A DNA stretch of 64,000 nt, taken from Rhyzopertha dominica. Lineage: Eukaryota > Arthropoda > Insecta > Coleoptera > Bostrichidae. Location of the stretch: NCBI GenBank assembly GCA_025024175.1, contig QCXZ01000053.1:4650001-4714000 (forward strand). Direction: 5' to 3'. The notes under the pieces are model-generated. The model was given only the letters and a program-made list of their open reading frames with translations. It did not search any database and had not been told where the DNA came from. Below, in pieces: positions 21,995-35,000 of this stretch; position 1 is the first letter of the stretch; each line of letters opens with the position of its first letter. The position numbers and the translations under genes are program-made.

Positions 21995-22978
21995 AATTTT
22001 AATGTCCAAATTTACAGAACAAACACTCGGCAGTTAGGACACAAAGTTTACAGAAAACCAACACACACAGACAGATATTTATATGCCACATTTCACCACC
22101 CTCCCTCTCGAAAGAATAGTCTTATAAGAAAATTATTTGTTAGAGCACAAAGTACCGAGAGTTCTTTACAAAAAGAAATATATCATCTTAAATCAGCGCT
22201 AGTGAGAAATGGTTACAGCAATATTTGGTCAGTTTTTAATAAAAGTGCTCATCCAAATCAAGTAAATTTTCAGCCAGGACAAAGTAAATTGAAGTTGAGT
22301 TTGCCTTATGTACAAGGCCTTTCGGAAAAATTAAAGAGGATGCTTAGAAAACACGATATTTTAGTTGTTGATAGTACATATAATAATTTAGATAAAATTT
22401 TATATTCTACTAAAGACAAAGTACATTTAGAGAGTGAAGGGGTTTACAAAATTACTTGTTCTTGCGGCAAGTGTTACATAGGTCAAACTAAAAGAAAAGT
22501 AGGTACGCGTTTGAAAGAACACATGCTACTAGGCTGCAACAGATAGATAAATCTTCCGTAGCTGATATATTTGACCAAACACAAAAATTTTACATAGAGA
22601 AAAATATTATCACAAACGTCTAATAAAACAAGCTATAGAAATTTGTAGAAATACTAATAACTTTAATAGGGATTGTGGAAATTATGAGTTAGGTGACGTT
22701 TGGAAGGCTATTTTGTAGTTATCTTTTATGAAGTAGTTCGTGTATATCTAGTGGTAGGTAGTTCCTTTTTCGTCGTTAGGTTCTTTTCTATCAGGTTGCC
22801 ACGTTGTTTCTATGTCGTCTCGCTTCCTTGGTGATTTGTTTATTTACTTTCAAAATTTTGTTTGAACTTGTGTCAGGCAAGTTTTGAGGTTCTTCGTCTT
22901 TGACAAAGATTACAGGTGTAATCGAAACGTCAGTGTTTTCTAGAGACAGCGATCTTTCCGAAAATATATTATCTTACC
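21995..22978 (+). mobile_element. Penelope-like retroelement, family A, 5'-truncated copy 2
   Basis: The open frame gives FNVQIYRTNTRQLGHKVYRKPTHTDRY (end of the reverse transcriptase). The connector runs through SSLQKEIYHLKSALVRNGYSN and LSEKLKRMLRKHDI. The start of a GIY-YIG endonuclease follows: GVYKITCSCGKCYIGQTKRKVGTRLKEH, whose GVY and YIG tyrosines and the arginine of the KVGTRLKEH helix are present. The frame ends early at 22546. It inserted into the LINE at 21320 and lacks most of the reverse transcriptase. The 3' end matches copies at 2128 and 6146. Confidence 0.9.
22900..22933 (+). ncRNA. hammerhead-like motif, degenerate core (PLE family A)
   Basis: Same arrangement as at 6189: TTGACAA, stem GATTAC/GTAATC, GAAACGTC. 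The two core changes are shared by the copies, so they predate these insertions. Confidence 0.35.
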
Positions 22979-25079
22979 CATTATCATTTATTTAATTATA
23001 TTAAAAATAAAATACTTATTTTTTTGTGTTTAAGCAAAATTTAAGGTTTCCTTTTTCCTTTTCTTATTTTATTATTAGTCGTCACATGCAGCACGATTAT
23101 TATGTTTATAATACGTATACGTTTATATTAAGTTTATACTGTAATTAGTTTATTTTCTATAATTGGGTGATTCACCTGTTGAAAATAAATATATTATTAT
23201 TATTATTATTATCACTAAAGGAGCTTCAAATCTTGTATTATTAAGTGGTCTTCCCACCAATATGCCCAAATCACAACATTAAATTTAAATTCGTCATCAT
23301 AAAATTCGACAGATGCTCATGAGCATTTATCATTATCTGCACCTACCCCGTGGTGCAATGCCGGAGTCTATTGACCCCCCGGTCGANAAAAAGGGGCTTT
23401 AGTAACAATCCGCGGTTTCTACCTCGGACCTAGATATTACCGGCTTTCTCTTGTCCGCTTATCCGCGACTCGGAACACAACTCTTGCTGGCCCCGCATCG
23501 GCATGGTCCAAGAGGGATCACCCATTACAGCACTCCTCCGGACGACTTCCTCGACGAGTGATCTTCTCTCTTTGGCGAGGTGATGCCGTCAGAACGGAAG
23601 CACCGAAACGAGGAACGGAAGGCTGAAGAATCGCGACAAGAAGGGTGTAATTGAGAGATTCGTGAGGACCTGCCGGTAGAAGTGAACTGAGTGAAAATGA
23701 TCGAAGAACTGGTGAACAGTGCCAAGAAGTTGGTGAGGAACAGGAAGCACAGGAAGGAAAAATGCTGGGAAGGCAAAGGTGTTAAGGGGAAAACGAGGAG
23801 GAGAAGGAAGTGTACAAGAAATGGTAAGTTAAAGCAAGCAACTGGTGGTGGTGGATGTCGGCAGGGTGTTTGGGGTATCATCAGTTTGTGGAAATAATTT
23901 GTTTATTCTTCCAAATATCAAGGAAAGATACGAAAACTACAATTCATATATTTCTCAACGATTGTGTAGTTTATTAATTGTGGAACACTAATAGTAAAAG
24001 GCGTAACAAATAATTGTAGACTTCGATACAGTCGGACGATAACTAAAATATAGTCTGACAAATAATAGAATACAATTCTGTAACTGTCAATCAAATAATA
24101 TTACACTAATGTTATTAGTATTTTACTAGTGGATACTTACAAATGTATTGTTTACTTTCGCATAATTAAATGTAATCAAAGTGAACTACTACATTTAAAT
24201 ATACGCAGTGTAAATAAAGACCTTGAACAAACAAAATACCGATATTATTAAACTCACTGAAAGTTGGCAATGGAAAACGAAGAAAACTTTAATAGACAAT
24301 ACAATACAATACAATAACTATTATACCCTAAACCATTTTAATAAAAATTAACTAATTTTAGTATACTTTAATACAAATATAAACATTGAAATCGCAGGCA
24401 CAAAATTGCCTCAAACTATACTATACGTCTAATATTAAATACACTATGTCAACTGTTAATATTAATATTATTCAATTCTAAACACACAAGACTATACATG
24501 TGGCCTAAAAAGCACTGAGAGAGGTAACTAGCACAATAGCCACGTGTTTAGATCGTCTCTGTATAAAAAAAGGGTCTTACAATTGAGCTTCTCATAGTCA
24601 GTAACACTATAACTAATCACTACTAAATAACGCTCAATTTGTCAGTGGCAAAAAAAACATAACACGTAATAATCGAGAAAATTCTCGTTTGTAAAGATAA
24701 TAACAAACAATAAAAAATGGAACAAAACATTAAGAGTATAAACAAATAAAGCAATGGGTCACATTAAGCATCACAATGTCCAATAAAGCACCGAGAAAAG
24801 ATGCAAAAATCCAAAGAAAACCCAATACTAAAAAATACAGAAATCTAATCGATACAGCAAAGACTTTGAAACATTAAGACTATTTACAACGGAAACCAGA
24901 ACAGTAAAAAATCGTGAAAAAAAATAACTACAAATCGTATTAGTTTCAATTCCTTATTCATTATTAATAACATAAAACAAAAATGCAGGGTAATTCACTC
25001 ATATACTGTTTCACCTCTGAAATATAACAGGTGTGACAGTCAGTAAAGGTATAATTTCAATCCAGATAATTTAATCAGA
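22979..25079. other. intergenic; GC-rich block and A-rich strand
   Basis: A (TTA)n microsatellite lies at about 23190-23211. 23335-23690 is GC- and CpG-rich and purine-rich afterwards, probably a retroelement 5' region; the Lys/Arg-rich frame at 23691-23897 follows from that composition. From 24000 the plus strand is strongly A-rich and is likely the decayed upstream part of the LINE that is recognisable from 25080. Confidence 0.4.
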
Positions 25080-25640
25080 CATTACATCTGTTCACAAATC
25101 TTGAAAAAAGATACATATAACTACAAACCAATAAGTGCAATCAACAATTTTGCACGATTTTAAAAATGGCGAAAAACTCGCCTAGAAAAATTCTCATGTA
25201 CTATCAAAATATGGATATAGATTTACACAATGAATAAGCACCAATAAAACCATGCAGAACTAAATCATATAGACAGAGGAGAAAAAAGTATAGCTACCTC
25301 CTTAGACTTGATACTGTCAGAACACTTCATTGGAAATACTGGGTGAATGCGGATCAGGAGTACTAGAAACAATGTTTTAAACAATTATCTAGGAAGATAA
25401 ACAAAAGAATTTGTGAACCACCAACAATGTAGATTGTAGAATTGTTCTACCATTGCTCTTTAATACCATTATAAGTTTACGAATGATACTGCAGTTACCT
25501 TCCAAGGAAAAGCTTTGAATGACATTATGGAAATAGTAGTAACAGAACTTAACAAACTATTAGACGATCTTAAACTTATCTTACCCGAAAAAATCTATTT
25601 ACTCGCCATTATTATTTATTAAATAAAGAGACCGTATTAT
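25080..25640 (+). pseudogene. non-LTR retrotransposon reverse transcriptase, heavily decayed
   Basis: With stops ignored, one frame reads DTYNYKPISAINNFARF (the NYRPIS block), TRLEKF, GEKSIATSLDL (palm, before the first catalytic Asp) and GVNADQEY. Another frame then gives FTNDTAVTFQGKALNDIMEIVVTELNKLL, equivalent to the FADDT catalytic block with the first Asp lost. The order is correct for a Jockey/CR1-type LINE. At least eight stops show that it is old. Confidence 0.7.
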
Positions 25641-28340
25641 CAAACTTAAAAAATAGGCAATACACAGGCCATATTGGAGAAGCAATAACTGCAAGACATT
25701 TGGACACAACAATTAACAATAAATTCATCATACCTCCAATATCTGCATATAAATAATTAAACAAATTCTACTTTCTCAGATGGTACTTAAACCAGAAAGT
25801 ATCGATAATAATTTGCAAACCCTATTATATATGGAATAAATTTCAGCGTCACAAAACCGTTAACAGTGACCAAAACAAACGAATTTTCAACAAAGAACCG
25901 TTCAATGAAAAAACTACAGATATAAACTAAAGGGGGGCAAACAAGGTATACAAATAGAAATAATTTATTTGTTCCGCGAAGCAACCACAACATAAAACAA
26001 AAATTAGTAATATGCTTAAAGCTAAAATGTTATAACGTTATTGCAACCAGAAGTAAAATATTACCAATAATATTATAGTAAAATGTTTAACACAGTTTTG
26101 ATTAATATCATCTTGTACAGTTTGCATGATCATCAGACTGAAAAACAAATATGATTTAATAAATTCACGACAATATCTATATTTAGAGCAATGCCAATGT
26201 TCAGAGTGTAAATTAATACCACACGATTATTCTAAACCAACAATACAATCAAAAATCAATCGCAGAACAGAAATAAACATGATGTTGTTATTCAATTGAA
26301 CGAAACGAGTCAATAATGAACAAACAGGACCGGTTTAAGGTGCTTTCAAGCCTTGTAGGACAAAAATCTACGAGGCCCATAACAGTAACACATTTTAATA
26401 CCCTTTTTTCAACCATTTATTAACCTTTTCATTAAGCATTAATATCTCCGACATATTAATGATAAGGAATAAGTAGTAAGTAGCCAACAAAAAAACTATA
26501 TATAATAGTTTCTTGCTTTTTTAGGAAGCCCCTTACTTTTTTGTTCGTTATTATTACTTTATTTTACTGTTATTAGTGGTAGCTATTTTCAAGAATTAAA
26601 TGAATGCTAAAATAGAGTTTTAATTATTATGTCGTGATTATCCTAAAAAGAAATCTTTTATTAAAATATACCGAATGTGAGAATCTGTCTAAATAATATA
26701 AATCAGCTTGACTTGATTTTGTATTTGTCAAAATAAGTCCAAAGTATTCGTGGTGGTACATAAAAAACAATTTCAACAATTTTCACATGAAATATTAAAT
26801 ATACAAAAGTCTGTCACTTATAGCCACATAATGTTTCAGATAAACCCTAAATAAAATTTTTCGTAGTATCCAAAAAAGAGATGGGGGAAGTCTATTAAAC
26901 TTTTTTACGCTTTGACTATATCTTGATATGAGACCATAATAACATTACACTATAACTGCTGCATATTACAATTCCAAAAATGTGAGATATTGGAAATGTA
27001 GTTTATTGTTTTGTGGTGAACGTGAAATGAAACTGCAGCTGTCAAGAATTTTGAAAAACTACTGTATCTTGGAAGTATTGAACTCTAGGTATATCATATG
27101 TTATATAAAGTCACTCCAATATTAAGTAGAATTCAAAAATGCAAAAATATACAACGTGTTCTAATTAAAATACCAAAATGATCATCAACTTCTGGTTTAC
27201 CCTGAAAGTGTTTTGAGCATATGTTAGTTTCATTAAAAATTTGATAATTTTTCTACAAGATATAAGTGAAACGATGGTAATTTCTGTTTTGAAGGTAAAA
27301 TATCACAAATTTTTGCATTTATGATCTTCGTTTCTAGGTTTTTACGGATTCCTAGAAGTTTCGAGCACCAAAATAGCGTTGAATTAATTTTTTGCTTCGT
27401 GCAAAACACTTTTGATTGACGGAACAGTAATTGCTTTAATTTTAGACTAATATGCTTATTTCAAAAAAAATTGTTTTGAATAAAGTATTTTTCTGTTTGG
27501 CTTATTAATTCAACAAACAAATTATTGGGTTCAAAATAAGCACATTTGGCTCTATATAGGTTTATTTCAAATGTTTATACGTGTTTCGTAAATGAAAGGT
27601 ATGGCAGTGTATTGTGTAGCCTTTGTGATTTGTGCTAGCCATTATTTGTTTGTTAGTACAGATGTGTGTTAGATGTCTCGCATGCGAAGGATTTGAAGAA
27701 TTTTTTGAAAAGCAGGGGGCGTTGCTGCAGTAAATTCCAAAAGACCAAAGACTCGTTTAGTTTAGTTTAGTTCATTTTATATTTAAAATACATGCACCCA
27801 AATCCACTATCAATGAACAATGGGGAACCATATGTTAGTTTATCACAGTATAGTTACCATTGTACAAAATAAATATGTATTTATATTTTTTCTTCTTTTA
27901 AGAGTAAAACGGCGATTTAAAAAACGATTTTTGTTTTCTGTCTAACAAACTTTTGCTTTACTCAAAGACAATTTATTTGGATTTTAAGAAAAACTTTAGT
28001 TGTTACAAAAGAATGTAAAATAAGACACAAGAAAAGGTTTAATTTCATGTAACGAATTATGTTATTTTAAAGAAATAAAAATACCGTTAATTCAAAACAT
28101 TACCTATCAATAGTGCAAGCTTTGCTTACTTGTTTCAAGGAAAATAAATCAAGAAAAAATTCATTAGTACAATAAATAATTCATTTCATTCAAATTATTT
28201 TTATTTGCCTTAAATAAATCGTTTTATGTGTGCAAATTAAAAAAAAAATCTCAAGGAAAGGGGCGGAAATCTCATATTGCATTATCCGAAACAAACTCCA
28301 AACAAATCAATAGCGCACGATTTTTTTTCTTTTTTTTTGC
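25641..28340. other. intergenic, AT-rich, no gene seen
   Basis: No motif or host exon is recognised. 25650-26030 may still belong to the LINE to its left (same A-rich strand). Confidence 0.4.
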
Positions 28341-28640
28341 TCTCTGTACCAACACATGTCGACCGGCGCCGCTTAACAATATTAATAATATCGAATTACC
28401 GGCCGCGAACTTGAGGTTCGTTGAACTCTGAATATCAACAATTCGGACCGTTTTTACCGCTGGACGAATTTGGCGGTACGAATTTTCGAGTGGACGAGCG
28501 CGCGCTTCGCGAATTTGACACGGGTTTTTGCGACGTTTATGACCCGTCACCGTTACACCAGGACGTTTTAGCACGATTGTTGGGTTTTTTAACCATCAGC
28601 CTGGCGATCAACCGGCTGTTTGCCCGTTAGGTTACAGTTA
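28341..28640 (+). promoter_or_regulatory. CpG-rich island, candidate promoter or 5' UTR region of the acyl-CoA synthetase gene
   Basis: About 290 bases stand out from AT-rich flanks by many CpG dinucleotides (for example GACCGGCGCCGC and ACGAGCGCGCGCTTCGCGAA). An open stretch at 28415-28630 has no ATG, so it is not a first coding exon as it stands. The next coding exon downstream on this strand (31882) opens with a splice acceptor and only 8 bases before its ATG. At least one upstream non-coding exon must therefore exist. This island, 3.2 kb away, is the best candidate in view. Confidence 0.4.
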
Positions 28641-29059
28641 GAAGCTGAATTGGCTAAATAACTTGTGACAGGACTGTTACGTGGATTTAAATTGAACAGG
28701 TGACCGCTGAATTGGAGATATTTTTTTTGTGTATTTAATAGGAATGGAAAATATTGTTAGATACACTTTTTTCATTCATTTATTAGGATATATGTGAAGT
28801 TTACATTTTGCAATTTGTAGGAAAGCTTCATCACAAATTATTTATTTAGTATTTTGATGTTTTGTTTTTATGTCGACAAGTCTACACAAACTTGTCACAG
28901 ATTATTTTGAGAGCAAGAAAAACANTTTATTTTTTAAATTACCGAAAATTTCGCGATATACAAAAAAAAATACGTGTTTGAGGCGTGAGAAAAATATGTA
29001 TCTGCGTTCGATCTTGATAACTACCAAATTTTGTTGGGTGTGTGTGACTCGTATTATTT
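28641..29059. other. intergenic, no gene seen
   Basis: AT-rich. One ambiguous base at 28925. Confidence 0.4.
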
Positions 29060-29397
29060 AAGTCTATGCTCGAGAGCAGATATCTCTATGTTGAACATAA
29101 AGGGACTGAATCTCTACGATATCCAGTTAAGTGTGGTGTGATCCAAGGCTCTAATTTGGGCCCTTTGTTGTTTATATGTATAAAGTAACTCATGACATAG
29201 TAATGCCATCTGAATTATTGGAGCAAATTAGTTTTAATGTTCCTTGTAGGGATGTACTCAGGTTTACTTATTGTACTCCTAGAACTGCTAGGCTCCTCAA
29301 TTTTCTTCTCATGAACATGTATTGGCAATATAATAATATATGTAGTAATGTGGATATATTTTGTATTGTTCAATTATTATTGTGCTATTGGCGATAA
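29060..29397 (+). pseudogene. non-LTR retrotransposon fragment with internal deletion
   Basis: [20 protein letters not shown] (29118-29176) is the PQG-LGP block of a LINE reverse transcriptase. It is followed almost directly by MPSELLEQISFNVPCRDVLRFTYC and TARLLNFLLMNMYWQYNNICSNVDIF. That is the usual extreme C-terminus of the same proteins, so the catalytic and thumb parts have been deleted. Confidence 0.8.
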
Positions 29398-30975
29398 ATC
29401 AGGGGATCTTGCAAGGTAATCCAAAACCTCTCAACCAGCAACTTGCAAAAGGTTAGTGGTTTTATAAGCTGCATACGGCCTGATGTTGTATTGTTGGAAA
29501 GGATGTTTGGGATAGTATTGATGCCCCTATACTAAAACTTCTTCATCCATCATGAAAATTTTGCAGAATCTAATCTTTTCACAAAGAGATGAAGTCTCAG
29601 TTCGACGTGGCTTGACATCATTCCAAGCGATGGGCGCTGTGAGAATAACCCTTCAGCTAGACGGGAAACAGAGCAAAGACAGTTGAATGTTGAAGATACA
29701 TCTTCGTCAAATGCCGAATGCAACCGGGGCGTACAGTGTCTTCGGGCAGGTCTAGTTTATAAACACGCAATAGTGGTCGAGTTCTAATTATACGTTACAC
29801 CATACTCTGAAGTGCATCATGACCTGCCACAGATAAGTCACTGTAATTAATCGATTGAAGCTTTATTCTAAATCCCACAAGAATCAGTCCATACGCCTTA
29901 TAGTGGCCTCCTCAAAGCGACCACATCCTTATTTTTTATAACCACTTATTATATAACACACTGCTAACATTACGGTTTGGCACATAACGCTGAAAGCTTG
30001 AATTGCATGTTTATTCCAAGAGTACGCTGCTGGTGTTGATGCCCCGTCTGAATAAGTTTCTATTAATAAAATGAAGTGCGCAATAAAAGCGTGTGAGTAA
30101 ATATGATATTAAACCTGAGGAATTATTCTGTTTTGAAGTGTTGAGGATAGCTACTGAATGGTGTTTGGACAGATGCTGAAAGATGTACGTTCTACGTATA
30201 CCTGTCTAATCAAACAGTCTTTCGAGAACCTGGTAAACATATGGATCAGTCCAAATAACAGAGATGCCTACGCTTGTTATCTAACGTTTTACAAGTTCAA
30301 ATCATTTCCAATCTAACTATAACATTCTGTAAGTTGCAAACCTTGTCAATAAGTCATATTTTCAGTTCTCCAAGTAAGCAAGACTTGACTAGTTGTGCCA
30401 CATTGAAATCGAAATCCGGAAATATGGCTTTCTGAGTATACATATACACTAATATACAGGAATGGATGCCTTTAGTTAGCTTCCAAATAATTTTCTCATG
30501 AATACTCTACCATATTTTGTATTAAGTTCTATGATTTTTGAAAGATCGTAGACATCACATTTTTATCTTCTTCTAAAAAAAAATAATAACGATGAACCTA
30601 AGTTACATTAACCACGACAGATTCCTATTTGTATAAAAAATACTTCTAAATCTCTAGATGACGAAGATGACGTAGCTGTAACTTCCTTCTTTATAACATA
30701 GAATTTTACTTTGGCCATCTTTTCAGTAGAATCAAAAGCCTTGGACACTCGGTATTATAAATTTTGCGATAGGACTTTCGTCTTGTTAAAACTTTCTAAT
30801 ATGTGCCTTTATATTATAATTAAACCCGAATGATTCGATTAACCCTTGTCTTTTTTTCAAATTTCCAACATTTTTCCCATCTATTTTACCCACAAGAATC
30901 GATCGCCGAAAATGAAGTCCCAAAGAAAAGCACGTGTCCCATATGAAGCCATGCTAAGTAATGATTTGATTGATA
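29398..30975. other. intergenic, no gene seen
   Basis: No recognised protein or RNA. Confidence 0.4.
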
Positions 30976-31600
30976 TAACAGTTTAGCCCTGCAGCAGTAG
31001 TGTTTGTCAAGGATCTAGTTGGGGTCCCTTGCTATTCGTAATTTTTATAAACGATGTTATTGATATTACTGAACCTAGTTTTGGATTTAGATGAGTTTCT
31101 GAAATCGATAACTGTATAAAATTGAAGGTAGTTTAAATTCGTTGGCAGTGTGGCTTCAGAAAAATAAGTTAATGTGTATAAGTGGAAAACCATGACGTTT
31201 TCACGCTGGAACAACTTGGTATATGGTACATTAATGGTAACACTCTTGAAAGATGTGACCAGATGGTCGATCTTGGGATTATTATGGATCCAGTTTTGTC
31301 GTTCTCACCACATATTAATTGTATTATATTTAGTAGTCTGAAAATGTCTGGTTTTATAATGAGAAACACTAGAAGCTTATCTAACACTGAAAGTACAAGG
31401 TCTAAGCTCGAATATTGTTCCGTTATTTGGAACCCGCATTATTCAGTACATATACATCGCTTGGGGAAAGTTCAAAGGAGGTTTTGCAGGTATTAATATT
31501 TTAAAGTTCATGGACAGTATCCTGTGTGTAGGAACTTATGCCTCACTGGTATTTTTGTATAAGATAATTAATGGCCAAATGTAATGACTTTTTTTCATTA
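30976..31600 (+). pseudogene. non-LTR retrotransposon fragment
   Basis: CSSSVCQGSSWGPLLFVIFINDV (about 30990-31060) is the QGS-LGPLLF block. After a decayed stretch a 104-codon frame reads CDQMVDLGIIMDPVLSFSPHINCI, GFIMRNTRSLSN, SKLEYCSVIWNPHYSVHI and KVQRRFCRY. These are the thumb and C-terminal region of the same LINE group as 39681-41100. The catalytic FADD block is lost. It ends 280 bases before the first coding exon of the acyl-CoA synthetase gene. Confidence 0.82.
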
Positions 31601-31881
31601 TATACCATGGTTCTAGAAATAAACTTACGTTTTATAATGAAATTTTTCGAGCTGTACTACTACGATAAAATACGATAAAATTGAAATTTTCCATAATTTT
31701 ACTAGGAATTGCAAAGAAGTCCTATTTTCATAAAGTATTTTGTAATCTAATTTCTTTTCTGTTTTGATTTTTTCCTGTAATTTTAGTAAACGAATGAAGT
31801 CATAAAAATTCTAAAAGAAATAAACTTATAAACCTGTTGAACATATTTTGTTGCAATTTTAATGGTTGTTTGTTATTTCAG

Positions 31882-32036
31882 TCGAGGATATGGAACAATA
31901 TTTGCACTATATTGGTGGAGGAGCAGGAGCTTTGGCGTTAACAGGAGTTGCCGCTGCTTCAGCTTTTTACCTAGCCAGCAGACCAGTTCCTGAAAAACCA
32001 CTCTTTCCCCTAGACTCCCAATGCGTGATATCACCG
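31882..32036 (+). CDS. ACSL exon 1 (first coding)
   Basis: Acceptor TTTCAG, 8 untranslated bases, then ATG 31890 with G at -3 and G at +4. It encodes [19 protein letters not shown] and the rest of a single membrane anchor, then [12 protein letters not shown]. The donor is GTAAGT, phase 0. Confidence 0.93.
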
Positions 32037-35000
32037 GTAAGTAATTGTGAAGTTACACATAGCGTACCCAGCTTTTGGTCTAGAGTATAATTTAACATAA
32101 ACAGAAATAATAAACGTGTATAAGATATATGTACTTAAGTAATTAATGAACTATTTATTCCATGAATTTTCTGCAAGGCGACTTAAAACATCTTCTGTGA
32201 AATAAAGACTCAAATTATTTATGTGTTTTCTATGTACACTGATCATGCAAAGCCCCTTTATTACTAATTCAGTTATTGATGAACTCGGGCGCATTCAGTC
32301 GCATCGCTCTCGTGTTTAACTAAAGATAAGTTAATACATTTTATTTGGGAGAATAAAGATCCGTGATCCACATAATGTATAATGATATCATACGAAGTAC
32401 CAAGGGAACATAAATTTCATTTGAAAGTTCTACTAATAGAAGCACGATTTCTGATTCAGAATTAACACATATCAAAGACTAATGCATTAACCGATCCGCT
32501 TTTAGTACAGTTTCAACTTCTCACACTAGAAGCATTAGAATATTCATATTCATATAGGTGCTAAAAATACAATTGTAGTAATTTTACTCCCCAGGGAAAG
32601 AGACTCGATGAAGAACTAGTATTATTAAAACTCAGAATGACAAATGCCTCAGCATTATGCGTCTAGCCAACCTTCTTAGATCGCTAGTGCATTGCTCTCA
32701 AAAATTAACCGGCTACTTAATATTTTAACCAAATTAAGCTTCATTTAAATAAACTAAAATATATTTAATTGCATTTTTAACAACACACCGGGTTTTAATT
32801 CGTGCTGATAATGCTTTTGCTGGATTCCTAAAACTTATATAAATAAATTGACTTTCATAAACGTGAGTTCGGATGGATTTTTAGTTTTTTTTGTATTAAT
32901 TGTTAAAATGTAATGTGAATTTAGAAATTTGGTACAAAAGTTAGAGTTATCACCGGATATATGACATTCTGATGTGATTCCATATAAGAGTAGTTAGTGG
33001 AACAATCTTTATAGGAAAAGGTAGAAGAACTGAACTAAGCAGAAATCGTTTTATGACTCATCCTGACCAAGATATACTTGTAAAACTATATCCGCCCTAA
33101 GACAACGATTCGTAACAACAAGAATGTTGAAGTTACAGTTTCAAAACGCACATGGCATCGATTATGCTTGGGAACCATTTGACAACGACTTATTAGAGGA
33201 GGTGAAATACACTTGCCTATAAATTTTACTACATTTACAATTTTGTAAATAAGACAATTAATAATAATTAATCGGCTAAATGTATGGGAAATTGGAAGGG
33301 CCTAGAGTTGGCAACCCAGGTCCAGGAGGGGCAGCTGCCTCCCCTTGCCCCCACTTCGGTACGCCCATGAAGTTACAGTTTTTAATGCTCGAATCGACAT
33401 TTATTAAAAAAAGCAATTTAACTGATGTGTCCAAATGTGTTCTAAATTCATATTGTTTTATTTTCCGAACAAACTAATACGTTTGTGTTTTATGGTAATC
33501 GCTGAACCATTTTGATAAAAAATTAACTTTGATGTTGAATCATACTTATGGTTGCTACCTTGGTTTAGCTAGAGCATTTGATTCCACGAAACNTGACACA
33601 ATTTTATAAAAAAAAAACGCAGTTTTCAAAAGATATTACAGATCAATACAATATCACAGATGCACAATAACATAGTAGTTTGCTAGCATTTGTTACAATG
33701 TAAAAAATATTATTGGTGTAATCTGGCATCATTACAACCCGTAATATGCTGTAAACTCAACAAAACACCTACAGGCTTTCAGTACCAGTGATTTATTTTC
33801 GAAGCATTTAGAGTGCAACGAGTTTGAGAAACATCAAAGCATTACAGCTATACGTTTAGGGCTTGCAAACATCAAGCTTGTTAATTTACGTTCTTCAAAA
33901 AAGCAGCCAGTTTTATGTATTCTGCTCACTGCGTCATGGAAAAGAGGTACGCGTGCACAATTTATTCATTGCAAAACAGTAATGGCGTGAGATAAACCCT
34001 TAATAAAAATTACTAATAAATCGCTTTATATTAATACATGCAAATAATACCTTGCAGTGCACTGTTTTAGGCCCAACCTTTAGTCTTTATGTAAGTAGGT
34101 CACTCTAAGTTCTGCATTGATTGGGCACGGAACAATGGAAAATAAGTAGGGTTTTCCTTTTATACACTCCTTACTATCGGAGGTATCGACGCCGTTAAAT
34201 GAAAGCTAAGTTATCAATCTTTAAGATGTGTAAAAGTATGATATTAGAAATCGGTATTAACCGATATAGAGCAAATAATAATGTACATAATATACTTGCA
34301 ACCCCTTAATAACCATTGATTGACCCTTAAGTCCAACTATATCCTAGAAGTATGCTAACTTTAACGCTCTTATTTATTTCAGAAACTGAGGATTAATAAA
34401 ATGGACATTAGTGTACTAGTTTGAAAACTTGAAACAGTGAAAAACGCTCAAATTATCGTACCGCACAACCTTTTTTTGCAAATATGAGGAAAGGGTACAG
34501 ATAGGGGGAAAATTCGGAGAATTAAAATGTAGAACATAAAATTCCCTATAAAAAGGTCAGTGGCGATATTTTTCGTGCGACTGGTCATTGTACATGCGCT
34601 TCCAATATTTTCTTTGAAAAATGGTATGATTCTTTAGAAACGTCATAGCCAACTTTTTACTGTAAGATGAGAAATCAAAAAAATTTTTAGTAATGAAAAA
34701 GACGTCAAAGGAATGTTTCAAACTAATTTCTGCATCCACACTTACTTCCACTTCAAAGTTTCACATATTTTATTTTATTAATTTCTTTATTTATTTATTG
34801 GTTCGTCTGGGTCCAGCACTATTGCTTTGTCAGAAACATGGGTCACGGAGGATATTTTTGAAAATGAGATTAGCCCTAATAATTTGTTTGTTTACGGATG
34901 CCCTAGAATTGGCTTGGTTCAAGCAAGGTAGGGTGAGGTCCTTTTGGCCTAAATAGTAGCTTTGATAGCAGTAAAATTGATCTTTCTGCTAAGATTTAAG

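Noticed and set aside
23691..23897. Lys/Arg-rich small protein
   Set aside because: The sequence is a purine-rich run and its residues follow from composition. The opposite strand is equally open.
28415..28630. Open frame in the CpG island as an N-terminal extension of ACSL
   Set aside because: A weak donor at 28626 would join in frame to the exon at 31882, but the frame has no ATG and no upstream acceptor with a nearby pyrimidine tract. It is kept only as a possible promoter or UTR region.
33280..33477. Gly/Pro/Ala-rich small protein
   Set aside because: It arises from a short GC-rich patch in an intron, with no splice sites or family match.
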